From contig NZ_RZMX01000008.1 in assembly GCF_003992665.1 (NCBI RefSeq), forward strand, positions 1 to 64,000: 64,000 nt of DNA, given 5' to 3'. Source of the stretch: Pelagibacterium montanilacus (GTDB lineage: Bacteria > Pseudomonadota > Alphaproteobacteria > Rhizobiales > Devosiaceae). The notes under the pieces were generated by a model, which was given only the letters and a program-made list of their open reading frames with translations, did not search any database and was not told the DNA's origin. Within the stretch, counting starts at the first letter, position 1. Each line of letters begins with the position of its first letter. The position numbers were made by a program, and so were the translations under genes. Of this stretch, positions 26,482-34,319 are shown piece after piece.

Positions 26482-27139
26482 CGTAGCCCGGCTCATCCTC
26501 GCCCAGGTCGTCGAGCTCGGTGGCGAGCGTCTCGAGCATGGTGCGCAGCTCGGTATCGAGCAGCACCCGGACCGCCCGTGCGTCCGGCTGCGCGGCAAGC
26601 CGATCGGCTAGTGTCGAGGGGATCGAGAGCAGGCGATCGCGCAGCCGGCGGAACACCGTCATCGTGCTCGCCTCGACGTCGGCCTTGTCGATCAGCCGGC
26701 CCAGGCGCTCCTCGAGGTCGAGCCGCGCGTTCTCGGCGTTGAACGCCTCCCGCTGGGCTCGCGCGTCGTGATAGGTCGCCCCGGTGGACTTGCCGCCTGC
26801 CTTGCCGTCCCGCCCGGGCTCGGGCGCTGCGCGCTCGGGTTCGTCGTCCTCATCGGGCTCGAGCAGCGGCGCGTCGGTCCGGTTGCGCAGGTACTGGGCC
26901 GGATCCGTTTCCTCGCGGACCGCACGCAGGTAGAGCGCCAGGTTCACGAGCCGCGTGCCGCGTGGCCCGGGCCGGGTCGAGAGCTTGCCCGCCTCGACCA
27001 GTTGGCTCACCCGCTTGTGCACCGCCTGCCGGCTCACCTTCTGATGTGCCGCCGCTTCGGCCAGCGACACCCAAAGGCCGTTGGCGTCAACTGGCGCGCT
27101 CGCGTCCGTCAACTCGGTCAACCCTGTCAATTTTGCCAA
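26474..27139 (-). CDS. Terminase small subunit (Nu1-type)
   Basis: A 221-residue protein. A helix-turn-helix lies at residues about 23-54 (SLAEAAAHQKVSRQAVHKRVSQLVEAG), followed by a charged linker and a helical C-terminus that would bind the large subunit. It precedes the gpA-like gene and overlaps its start. The first codon is TTG with a weak ribosome site; other TTG codons lie 9-27 bases downstream, so the exact start is uncertain. Confidence 0.82.
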   Translation of the reverse strand: MAKLTGLTELTDASAPVDANGLWVSLAEAAAHQKVSRQAVHKRVSQLVEAGKLSTRPGPRGTRLVNLALYLRAVREETDPAQYLRNRTDAPLLEPDEDDEPERAAPEPGRDGKAGGKSTGATYHDARAQREAFNAENARLDLEERLGRLIDKADVEASTMTVFRRLRDRLLSIPSTLADRLAAQPDARAVRVLLDTELRTMLETLATELDDLGEDEPGYDA

Positions 27140-27314
27140 AACTCAGAAAAATCCCGCACTCAGCCCGCCCGCATGCGGTTGGGGGTCGGGGAAGGACCCG
27201 CTCGGGATGGGTGCGCCCTGCCCGGCAACGGGTGTTAAGTCGCCCCCGGGGTAAGGAACGAGGGGCCGCTTGCAACGTTGGACCATCTCGAACCCATCGA
27301 AAGGATTATGCGAG

Positions 27315-27563
27315 ATGGCCAAAAAAGATTGGCAAGAGCAGCGCCTCGAGAACACCAGCACTGGTGAACATCTCGGTGGTACGCATTTCGGCCAAACCCC
27401 CGGCTCTAAGGGCACGAACCCGGCTAAACCAGACCGGCAGAAGCCTTCCCCGCGCGATCGTTCCCCCGCCGAACCGTCGGATGCGGAGGAGGGCATCAAC
27501 AGCGCCAACGACGCGATTGAGGAGATGATCGAGAACGACGACAAGGATCGTCGCAGAGACTAG
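27315..27563 (+). CDS. Small hydrophilic protein, unknown
   Basis: An 82-residue, charged, disorder-like protein (DRQKPSPRDRSPAEPSDAEE) with ATG at 27315 after AAAGGATTATGCGAG. It is the first of three small plus-strand genes lying between the antiterminator-like gene and the terminase operon, so opposite to both. No domain is recognised. Confidence 0.6.
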   Translation: MAKKDWQEQRLENTSTGEHLGGTHFGQTPGSKGTNPAKPDRQKPSPRDRSPAEPSDAEEGINSANDAIEEMIENDDKDRRRD

Positions 27564-27613
27564 TTCTCACGCACCATCGCTCATCACCCAATTCCATACC
27601 CAGGAGACCTCCA

Positions 27614-27850
27614 ATGACCCCGGTAGACCCAGCAGACCGCCAGCCCAAGGGCGACCATAACCGGCGCCTGTCGCTAGGCATGGAGGTCGATGACTTCGCC
27701 GCCGAAGCTGGCCTGACGCCTGAAGAGGTCTACAACTACGAGATGACCAGCGTCGATTACGAGTTCGATCTGGAGGTCGCTCGAAAATATGGCGAAGCCC
27801 TGGACCGGCTCGAGGCACACCCTCCTGCGACCCAGAGGGTGCGGAACTGA
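27614..27850 (+). CDS. Small XRE/HTH-like protein
   Basis: A 78-residue protein after CAGGAGACCTCCA. Residues about 18-65 look like a helix-turn-helix of the Xre type (LSLGMEVDDFAAEAGLTPEE, ending LEVARKYGEALDRL), with a Tyr-rich recognition helix. It could regulate the neighbouring small genes or the late promoter region. The assignment is weak but the gene is well formed. Confidence 0.6.
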   Translation: MTPVDPADRQPKGDHNRRLSLGMEVDDFAAEAGLTPEEVYNYEMTSVDYEFDLEVARKYGEALDRLEAHPPATQRVRN

Positions 27851-27910
27851 GCCAGTTGCCTGCTCACTGAACCGCACGCCTCAGACATCAAGCCGATCAA
27901 TGGAGGGCAA

Positions 27911-28183
27911 ATGGCTCGCTATACCGAATACAGCTTCCCGGCCCCGGCCCGGGCCTTTGTCGTCCGATTGGTGCGCAGTGGTGACCAGGTGCAGGGCACC
28001 GTGCGGCAGATCGAGGCCGAAGATGATCCGGAAGCCTACTATCCCAGCGAAGAAATGCCGGCTGCCGAAGCCCTCCAGCTGGCCCAAAGCCGTCTGGAAG
28101 GTCAAGATGCCGGCCAAGCTGTCTACGTTGAGCTTGAGCCAGGCGTGGAGTGGGATCCCAGCTGGGGCACACTGACGCGCTGA
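27911..28183 (+). CDS. Small protein, unknown
   Basis: A 90-residue acidic protein after TGGAGGGCAA. It has a beta-strand N-terminus (FVVRLVRSGDQVQGTVRQIE) and a helical middle (AAEALQLAQSRLEG), and no recognised domain. It is the third gene of a small plus-strand group (27315-28183). The following 235 bases hold no gene I can support. Confidence 0.6.
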   Translation: MARYTEYSFPAPARAFVVRLVRSGDQVQGTVRQIEAEDDPEAYYPSEEMPAAEALQLAQSRLEGQDAGQAVYVELEPGVEWDPSWGTLTR

Positions 28184-28418
28184 TCTGAAAGCTGGTGCCT
28201 CGCGCACTTCCTAGGCCATGCCGTGGCTACGGACACAAGCCTCCCGGCACCCTTGTCGAGTCCCTGCGCTCTCGCGCATTCGGGCACCGGGTCCACATCG
28301 AAGTCCGCGGGCTTCCGTCAAGCGGTTCCGTCGGTCTTGGCCGGCAGCGCCGGCGCGGTCGACTTCGAGGGTCGACGCCAAAGTTCGTCGGGAATCGGCC
28401 CAGTGTCAACCGGTCAAC

Positions 28419-29186
28419 CTAGGCGTCAACGTTGGCGGTCAACCTGAGCCAGCTCTCGGCGACCTCGATCGGGGCCGACTTGCCCGCAAACAGGCCCTTT
28501 CCGAACAGCACGACCTTGGCCTTGCCCTCCGAAAGCTCGACAATTTTCCCGGCAATTTCTGCGAACGGTCCGTGCGCGAGCTCGACGATGTCGCCCTCTA
28601 CCGGCTGCCAGTTGCGCGTGGTCCCGCGCCGACCATCGGCAGCATGAAGCGCGAGGATGTTCCCGAGGGGCACAGGCCGAGGCACCCCGCCGATCCCCAC
28701 AACGCCAATGACCTCGGGGATATCGAGGATCGACAACCAGGGCACGTCAGCCACCACCGTCCGCCGCTCCCGCGCCGCGACCATCCGCCTGCCCCCGCAC
28801 TGGTCGGCCACCTCATGCGCCGGCAGATGGCGAACCACGGTGCGCCCGGGAAACCCGGCCAGCACCATCGAGGTCAGCATCGCCCGCTCTCGCGCCTTTC
28901 GCCGATACTTCATCTGCCGACAGCTGCGCGCCTTCACGATCTCGACCGGATTGAACGCGGCATAGCCCATCCGGGCGAGCTTGCGCGCCACGGCGGCCTC
29001 CTGCCGGGGCAAGGTGGTCAGCGCGAACCAGGCATAGCCCGCAGGGTCAGCCGGAAACGCGGGCGGTTCATCGGCCCGGCGCACCGGCTCGGCCGGCAGG
29101 CCCAGCTTTTCGCGCTCGCGCTTGGTCAGCCGATGGGCGTCGGCCTTGATGCGGGCAATGGCAGTGCGGTGACGAAGCGTCGGCAT
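28419..29186 (-). CDS. NusG-like transcription antitermination protein
   Basis: A 255-residue protein with the NusG layout. An N-terminal extension (residues 1-50) precedes an NGN-like domain (52-180, AWFALTTLPRQEAAVARKLARMG) and a KOW-like C-terminus (197-247, GDIVELAHGPFAEIAGKIVEL). It is the last leftward gene of the early operon and the terminase operon follows in the same direction. By analogy with RfaH/NusG paralogues it may let polymerase read through into late genes. That role is inferred from position and fold. Confidence 0.85.
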   Translation of the reverse strand: MPTLRHRTAIARIKADAHRLTKREREKLGLPAEPVRRADEPPAFPADPAGYAWFALTTLPRQEAAVARKLARMGYAAFNPVEIVKARSCRQMKYRRKARERAMLTSMVLAGFPGRTVVRHLPAHEVADQCGGRRMVAARERRTVVADVPWLSILDIPEVIGVVGIGGVPRPVPLGNILALHAADGRRGTTRNWQPVEGDIVELAHGPFAEIAGKIVELSEGKAKVVLFGKGLFAGKSAPIEVAESWLRLTANVDA

Positions 29187-29243
29187 GGTCGGTCCTGGGG
29201 AAACGAGATCTGGCGAGAAAGGGCAAGCGCGGGACTGGCTGCG

Positions 29244-30341
29244 CTAGGGCGGCCCGGTCCCGGTTCGTCGGAGGAGGTTTGCCAGCTGGGGCGAGACCTC
29301 GATCGCGCCGCGCTCCTCCCGGGCTTTGGGCTCCAGCGCCTGGTTGAGAAGCAGAATACCCGAGCCGGGCCTGTCCCGTTCAGCGAGCACCGCCCGCTCC
29401 CAGAGCTCTGCCGGGGGCCGGATGCCGGGCGTCTGCCCGAGCCCGTTGTGCTGGCCATTCCAGTCCCGGTGCACGCGTTCCCGGGCCTTTTTGAGCGCGA
29501 CGCCGCCGGCAAGCGGCACAGCCGGAGCGACGGGCCCGGCCCCGTGGGCCACACCGAGGATCGAAAGCTCGCGCTGGCCTGCCAGCCGGTCCGGTCCCCG
29601 CCCTGCCCGCTTGCGCCAGGCCTGCGGCACCGATGGCGCCGGCCTCGCGCGCCCTGCAGCATCTCCAGTGGCAGAGAGGTTATATATACTTACTGGGTTT
29701 GTGTCGGTTTCCGACGGTTGTTTGAACCCGGTTCCCGACGGTTGCCCCGTTTTGACGATATGGGCCGCTTCCGCCCAGCCGAAGAAATAGGCGTTTGCGT
29801 GGTGATTGCCGCCATAGGTGACCCGCCCCACCAGACCAAGCGAGTTGAGCACGCGCAGAGCCGCAAAAACGGTGTCCCGATTGATCCCGGCATCGCCGGC
29901 AAATGTCTCGGCTGCAGCGTCACAGCGCCCGGTTTTCCTGTTGTAGCGGTCTACAATGGCGAGGCCGGCCGCGCGTCGCTTTCTCGTCAAACCCGGCACG
30001 ATTTCAATGGCGCGGCGCAAGAGCATTGGGTCGCGCTTACGGGCCAGAGCGTCCGGGTCGGCCCAGTCGTGCATCCTGCCGTCGGCCACGAATTTTGAAC
30101 CCGACGGTTGCGCGCCTACCGTCGGGTTTTCGTCCCCAACCGTCGGGTTTTGCACAAAAGCCGACGGTTGGGGGCTGCTAGCGTCGGGATTGATGGCCAA
30201 CAGGTCGCTCTCAGCGCGTTCGCCAGCGGGTTGGGCGTACCACGCATCAAGCCGCATAAGCGCGGCGCGGATCGTCCTGGGGCTTGCGCCTGCGGCGGTC
30301 AGCTCATCGAAAAGGATGGTTGCAGGGCCTGGTCGGGTCAC
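29244..30341 (-). CDS. Replication initiator-like winged-helix protein with internal repeats
   Basis: A 365-residue protein started by GTG. The N-terminal 100 residues are linker-like. Residues 125-188 form a winged helix (CDAAAETFAGDAGINRDTVF, LRVLNSLGLVGRVTYG), common in phage and plasmid replication initiators. The C-terminal third is Pro/Arg-rich with a helical end. Six copies of a CCGACGGTTG element lie inside the gene and encode QPS and NPTVG peptides. This mirrors lambda O, whose gene carries the origin iterons. Confidence 0.7.
   Translation of the reverse strand: MTRPGPATILFDELTAAGASPRTIRAALMRLDAWYAQPAGERAESDLLAINPDASSPQPSAFVQNPTVGDENPTVGAQPSGSKFVADGRMHDWADPDALARKRDPMLLRRAIEIVPGLTRKRRAAGLAIVDRYNRKTGRCDAAAETFAGDAGINRDTVFAALRVLNSLGLVGRVTYGGNHHANAYFFGWAEAAHIVKTGQPSGTGFKQPSETDTNPVSIYNLSATGDAAGRARPAPSVPQAWRKRAGRGPDRLAGQRELSILGVAHGAGPVAPAVPLAGGVALKKARERVHRDWNGQHNGLGQTPGIRPPAELWERAVLAERDRPGSGILLLNQALEPKAREERGAIEVSPQLANLLRRTGTGPP
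29705..30175. repeat. Iteron-like repeats, candidate prophage origin
   Basis: The element CCGACGGTTG occurs at 29711-29720, 29735-29744, 30101-30110 and 30161-30170. Complement copies lie at 30137-30146 and, with one mismatch, at 30116-30125. Flanks are shared too: most copies read AAcCCGACGGTTG and several add GGGG. Four copies cluster within 70 bases (30101-30170) in mixed orientation. They lie in the initiator-like gene. Origin function is inferred by analogy with lambda O. Confidence 0.6.
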
Positions 30342-30424
30342 GCCGACCCCGCTTCGGCGATCATCCGCAAGGACTTGCGCCTGTCCGCGCGTGTTGGCAA
30401 TCTAGGCCGACATGGGGGGGCTCC

Positions 30425-31333
30425 ATGCGAACGGTTCGAAGGCTGCTTGCCGTTTTGGCGGCTATGATGGTGATAGCCATTCTCGCTGCGGGGTTCGCAG
30501 TAGATGGCGACATGACTTCTCGCATGATCGGCGTGGCCGCATCGGGCGGGCCGATTGCTGCACTGGCCTTCTGGCTTTGGCCAGCCAAAGAGCGGGAAGC
30601 GCGGCAGGTCCGAAGCGCAGAGCAGGCTTCGCCTGCCTCCACCAGTTACCGGGCGCCGGCTCACTCTCCTATCGAGGTCCAGGCGCAACAAAGGCAGATA
30701 AAGCGCCGGCCCGTCGGGGTGATGCGCGTTGATGGCGGCCCAGAAGAGTCCCGATATCTTGAGAGAACCGCCGACGACTGGAATGCATTTGCCGAACCTC
30801 ATCGCGCACATGCGCGGGAGGTGACCATGGAGGCCCAACGGCTCCGTGCCATCGAGATGGCAGACGTCGCGCCCGAAGATCTCACCAACGCCCGCAGCAT
30901 GCTGACCCAAGCGCAGCGCTGGCGCGAGAACTTCATGCAGCTGTTCGAACTGTGGCACTTCCACACTGACGCAGCTGGTGAGCGCGCCAATATCCTCCGC
31001 GAATTGGTTCACGAGGCTGAAGATGAGCTCGGCGACGCGGTAGACTATCTGGCCGACGCGCTCGAATGGCAGGTCCATCCGGAGACTCGGAACGATATCC
31101 CCCCCGAGGGCCATTTCCGCGAGTATCGGATCGAGTACGCCGACAATGTCGGCGCGATATCCAAACGCGACATCTTCGTAATGGGGGTCGATGACTCCGG
31201 TGAGCATATCGACGCGTGGTGCTACCTCAGGAATGCAGAACGACAGTTCCGTTGCGGCCGTATCATGAACTGTGTCGACCTGCGCACCGGCTGGCCAGTA
31301 GCCAATATCGCTCGCCACCACGCCCAGCTCTGA
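30425..31333 (+). CDS. Membrane protein with C-terminal WYL-like domain (cargo)
   Basis: ATG at 30425 follows GGGGGGCTCC. The 302-residue protein has two membrane helices (about 6-26 and 33-51), a basic linker, a helical middle (105-220) and a C-terminal domain with a WYL pattern: FREYRIEYADNVGAISKR, then GEHIDAWCYLRNAERQFRCG. WYL domains usually sense ligands and often control phage-defence or DNA-damage genes. A membrane-anchored form without a DNA-binding domain is unusual. The gene is the only plus-strand one between two minus-strand early genes. An exclusion or defence role is a hypothesis. Confidence 0.72.
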   Translation: MRTVRRLLAVLAAMMVIAILAAGFAVDGDMTSRMIGVAASGGPIAALAFWLWPAKEREARQVRSAEQASPASTSYRAPAHSPIEVQAQQRQIKRRPVGVMRVDGGPEESRYLERTADDWNAFAEPHRAHAREVTMEAQRLRAIEMADVAPEDLTNARSMLTQAQRWRENFMQLFELWHFHTDAAGERANILRELVHEAEDELGDAVDYLADALEWQVHPETRNDIPPEGHFREYRIEYADNVGAISKRDIFVMGVDDSGEHIDAWCYLRNAERQFRCGRIMNCVDLRTGWPVANIARHHAQL

Positions 31334-31410
31334 CGTTGGGCCCCCGGGCCGACCGGCCGCTGCCAAAGTCGAGCGTCGGATGACCTTCCTGTTCTCCAGG
31401 CGCCGGCGCA

Positions 31411-31713
31411 TCACGTGCCCCCAAACAGATCGTCTGTGCCCTTGGCCCGGTGCTCGGGGTCCAGCCCCCGGCTTTCGGCGAGCCAGCGCGGCAGGGTCAG
31501 CACGGCCATGTAGTCCACGAGGCGCCCGCCCCTGTTCGGCTGCCCGGCCCGCTCGACACTCTCCTCGGTCACCTGGCTCTTGGGGATCCAGCGCGCCAAG
31601 TCCTCATTGCCGTCCGGCGAAACCAGCAGCCCGCCCTTGTCACCGGGCGTCCGGCGATGCACGAACACCTCGAGCGAAACGAGCTCGTCGCGTTGGGCTT
31701 TGTCGGCGCTCAT
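31411..31713 (-). CDS. Phage early protein, unknown
   Basis: A 100-residue protein started at ATG 31713, overlapping the stop of the GNAT gene (ATGA). It has a beta-rich N-terminus (LVSLEVFVHRRTPGDKGGL) and IPKSQVTEESVERAG. No domain is recognised. It belongs to the leftward early operon. Confidence 0.7.
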   Translation of the reverse strand: MSADKAQRDELVSLEVFVHRRTPGDKGGLLVSPDGNEDLARWIPKSQVTEESVERAGQPNRGGRLVDYMAVLTLPRWLAESRGLDPEHRAKGTDDLFGGT

Positions 31714-32117
31714 ACGTCCACCTCGCACTGGTAAACGAGATGATCGACGCCAAAGCCCGCGCGCGCCGCCAGCGCCCGCATGGCCGCATTGCCCGGATAG
31801 GTGCCCAGCATCAGCTTGCGGCCGGAGCTGCGCGCCAGCACCGCCTCCAGCATCGCGCTGCCAAGCCCCAGCCGCCTGTGCTCGCGCTCGACGAACACCA
31901 GGTCGATCCAGACCTTTCCCTCGTCGAGGTAGAAATAGGTCACGAACCCCACCGGTACGCCGGCCGAGGTCTGCGCCAGCATCGCCTGCTCGTCGCCCGT
32001 GGGCTCTGGCCGATGACGATCGAAATGCCCCGCGTCCTGTCCGAACCGGAACATGCCCGAGACATAGCGCCAGGCGGTATCGTCCTCGCCCAGGAGCGGA
32101 ATATGGCGGATGGGCAT
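31710..32117 (-). CDS. GNAT-family N-acetyltransferase
   Basis: A 135-residue protein starting 8 bases after the gapR stop. It has the GNAT core: VGFVTYFYLDEGKVWIDLVFV, the acetyl-CoA loop (EREHRRLGLGSAMLEAVLARS, R/Q-x-x-G-x-G/A type) and a final AMRALAARAGFGVDHLVYQ. The substrate is unknown. Phage GNAT proteins can modify host proteins, nucleobases or toxins; nothing here discriminates. Confidence 0.85.
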   Translation of the reverse strand: MPIRHIPLLGEDDTAWRYVSGMFRFGQDAGHFDRHRPEPTGDEQAMLAQTSAGVPVGFVTYFYLDEGKVWIDLVFVEREHRRLGLGSAMLEAVLARSSGRKLMLGTYPGNAAMRALAARAGFGVDHLVYQCEVDV

Positions 32118-32124
32118 GGTCACG

Positions 32125-32484
32125 TCAGACCCCGGGCCCGAGATCGAACCCGACCGGGCTGCCATGCCGCGCGGCCCGCGTGGGCTCGCGCAGATCTTCG
32201 CCATCGACCTCGCCCGTCTCCGGATCGGCAACGGCCGCGTCGTCGATCATCCCGAGCGCATGCATGTAGAGATCGAGGATCGCCTCGAACTCGGCCCGCT
32301 CCTGGGCGTTCTCTTTGCGCAGCTTGACCACCCGGCGCATCACCTTGGTGTCGAAACCGGTGGCCTTGGCCTCGGCATAGACCTCCTTGATGTCGTCGGC
32401 GATCGCCGCCTTTTCCTCCTCGAGCCGCTCGATACGCTCGATAAAGGCCCGTAGCTGCTCGCGCCCGATCCCGATATCGCTCAT
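32125..32484 (-). CDS. GapR/DUF2312 nucleoid-associated protein
   Basis: A 119-residue protein with the DUF2312 signature: coiled-coil [21 protein letters not shown], then [26 protein letters not shown] and a helical dimer part ([14 protein letters not shown]). In Caulobacter GapR clamps overtwisted DNA ahead of forks. The phage copy adds about 30 acidic residues at the end. Its first 12 codons are duplicated upstream at 33685-33717, flanking the pentapeptide gene. The remaining start has its own AAGAGG site. Confidence 0.9.
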   Translation of the reverse strand: MSDIGIGREQLRAFIERIERLEEEKAAIADDIKEVYAEAKATGFDTKVMRRVVKLRKENAQERAEFEAILDLYMHALGMIDDAAVADPETGEVDGEDLREPTRAARHGSPVGFDLGPGV

Positions 32485-32485
32485 G
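32453..32485. repeat. 33-bp direct repeat, left copy (gapR 5' end)
   Basis: This stretch encodes the first residues of GapR ([11 protein letters not shown]). It is identical, base for base, to 33685-33717. The two copies bracket the whole pentapeptide-repeat gene. It acts as the functional gapR start. Confidence 0.9.
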
Positions 32486-32552
32486 ACGCCCACCTCTTGA
32501 CCTGCACATGCCGGCACCCACTATTGCGTCCGATGTCATTCGGGGGGCGCCG

Positions 32553-33683
32553 ATGGGGAACGACAAAAGACGTAGGATTGACCGGCCCTTGCTCGTGCTG
32601 ATCGCGGCGCTGGCAGTGATGGTGGTGGTGATTGTCCACGTCGGCCTTCGGCACCAGCTCCCAGCGTTCCCGGCTGACGCGACCATTTACGATCTTGCAG
32701 TGACGCTGCCGGCGAGCCTGTTGGGCGTGTGGGCGATTTGGCTGCTTTACGTCCGGACGAGAGCGACCGAGAGAAATACTGCTGCGGCCCTTGAAGCGGT
32801 AAGAAATGGCCAGCTCGCACTCGAGCAGAGCAGGACCACGGAACTGGCAGGCCGCTTCGAGAAGGGCCTTCAGTTGATTGATCGCGAAGGAATTTCCGCT
32901 TGCATCGGTGGCGTTCTGATCCTTCGTGATGTCGGGCGGGCCGCACCGTCGCTCTATGGCGACCATGTGCTTCGGACTCTCTCTTCGTACATGGCGAGAG
33001 CGACCTCCGCCTCTTGGGAGGAGCAACGTCAATACTACACCGGAGGATCGAAGACGCGAGCAGAGATGCCGATCGGTAGGTTCGTAGCCGAGCCTCCTCC
33101 GCCGGGCGGCATAACCCCAGATGATGTGTGCCTTGCCCTCGAGGCATTCTCTGAGGTCTTGGAGTCCATGGCTCAGCAGAACGTGCCGGCACGCGGGGCC
33201 AGCCTGTCCAGAGTGGCGATATGGACTGACCGTCGGCGCTTGCCAGCCTACTTTGCAGGCGTTCACTTCGAAGAGTGCTTCTTCCACGGAGCAATCTTCT
33301 TGGAAGGCAACCTCGAGGGAACCCGGTTCGTGGCTTGCAGGCTGGACACGGCGCAGTTTGTCGACTGCGAACTCTCCGGCGCTGTGTTTAACCTTCCAGG
33401 CGCCGATCGGGGCCATTTGTCCCACAATATCGTCAGGTTTGCTCAGTGCGATCTCGCCCGCGCGACTTTTGCCTGCGAGAACATCGAGTTCATTGAATGC
33501 GACCTGACGCAATGTACTCTGCTGCAAAACCCGTTGCCCGCCATCGAAGCGTGTTGGTACTTGGACAACCTTCGACCCACTGGTTTTCCCGAACTGCCTG
33601 CCGCAAAGCTGTTCAGCACCCGGAGAGCCAAACCAGGGCCGATAACATCTCGCGGTTTTGAAACTCAGTCGTTCACAGCCTGA
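32553..33683 (+). CDS. Two-TM pentapeptide-repeat protein (cargo)
   Basis: ATG at 32553 follows GGGGGGCGCCG. The 376-residue protein has a basic N-terminus, membrane helices at about 13-32 and 47-67, and a coiled-coil/helical domain (AGRFEKGLQLIDREG, IGGVLILRDVG). The helical part resembles the domain that precedes pentapeptide repeats in a common membrane family (RFxKAxEQLG...GGIYAL). Residues about 230-330 form degenerate pentapeptides (HFEEC FFHGA IFLEG NLEGT RFVAC). It is antisense to the early operon and flanked by a 33-bp direct repeat of gapR. Function is unknown; superinfection exclusion is a guess. Confidence 0.78.
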   Translation: MGNDKRRRIDRPLLVLIAALAVMVVVIVHVGLRHQLPAFPADATIYDLAVTLPASLLGVWAIWLLYVRTRATERNTAAALEAVRNGQLALEQSRTTELAGRFEKGLQLIDREGISACIGGVLILRDVGRAAPSLYGDHVLRTLSSYMARATSASWEEQRQYYTGGSKTRAEMPIGRFVAEPPPPGGITPDDVCLALEAFSEVLESMAQQNVPARGASLSRVAIWTDRRRLPAYFAGVHFEECFFHGAIFLEGNLEGTRFVACRLDTAQFVDCELSGAVFNLPGADRGHLSHNIVRFAQCDLARATFACENIEFIECDLTQCTLLQNPLPAIEACWYLDNLRPTGFPELPAAKLFSTRRAKPGPITSRGFETQSFTA

Positions 33684-33684
33684 C

Positions 33685-33717
33685 AGCTGCTCGCGCCCGA
33701 TCCCGATATCGCTCATG
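33685..33717. repeat. 33-bp direct repeat, right copy (truncated gapR start)
   Basis: An exact copy of 32453-32485. The ATG at 33716 still overlaps the stop of the upstream early gene (ATGA), so this is the ancestral gapR start position. After 12 codons the frame enters the insert. The insertion therefore duplicated the gapR 5' end and left a remnant here. Confidence 0.9.
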
Positions 33718-34195
33718 GCAATGCCTCGCTCGTTTCGCTTGGGCTGGTGGTGTCCGTGCTGGCCTTGGGCGGCCGCCCCGGCCCGCGCCGCGCGCCGCCG
33801 CCGGCATGGCCCCAGCGCGGCAGCACGATCTCGACCCACCCCTCGGGCAGGCGCAAAAGCCGGCAATTGGCGCTCGCCTCTTTCCGGTCGGGAAACACCG
33901 AGACGATCCCGAGATTGATGTCCCCGAAATCATGGTCCCACCGGATCTGCCGGCGAACCAGCACCGCCGAGCCGTCAGGGTCCGCGCGCAGCCGGATGCG
34001 CCCCAGATCCTCGCGCTGGCCCAGAAGCACGGCGAACCGGTCGTCATAGCGCCAGCGCAACTCCTGGAGCAGCACGGCCTTGAACGTCAGGTGCAGCTTG
34101 GCCGGCGATCCCCCGAGCTTCTGGAGCGAGGCCGCGACCCCGCCATTGCGCTCGCGCACCACCTTCTGGACCGGGATGAGGTTGGCAAAGCTCAT
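33713..34195 (-). CDS. Phage early protein, unknown
   Basis: A 160-residue protein with ATG at 34195. Its stop overlaps the ancestral gapR ATG by ATGA. A middle segment (LHLTFKAVLLQELRWRYDDRF) and a C-terminal AT-hook-like GPGRPPKA are visible; the latter suggests nucleic-acid contact. No named domain is recognised. Confidence 0.7.
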   Translation of the reverse strand: MSFANLIPVQKVVRERNGGVAASLQKLGGSPAKLHLTFKAVLLQELRWRYDDRFAVLLGQREDLGRIRLRADPDGSAVLVRRQIRWDHDFGDINLGIVSVFPDRKEASANCRLLRLPEGWVEIVLPRWGHAGGGARRGPGRPPKASTDTTSPSETSEALP

Positions 34196-34319
34196 GGCGC
34201 CGCTCCATGCGCTTTTTTCGCCATGGTGCCCGTCATCTGCCCTGCCCTCCTGGCCTGGACTGCGGAACCCCGACGGCTGCCGGGTCATTGGTCCTGCAAT
34301 AGGCAAGAGGAGTCACGTC

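Noticed and set aside
26482-26598. N-terminal extension of the large terminase
   Set aside because: The extra codons are the small-terminase gene read in another frame; the ATG at 26481 fits the operon overlap style.
30338-31414. 358-codon minus-strand frame spanning the WYL-protein locus
   Set aside because: Its middle is antisense to a convincing plus-strand membrane protein. Only the ends, which overlap neighbours by ATGA/GTGA, may be remnants of a split small gene.
32481-33866. Long minus-strand frame (461 codons) beginning with a GapR-like N-terminus
   Set aside because: Only the first 12 codons are GapR (the duplicated remnant). The rest is antisense to the pentapeptide-repeat gene and shows no domain-like pattern, whereas the plus strand has clear membrane helices and pentapeptides.
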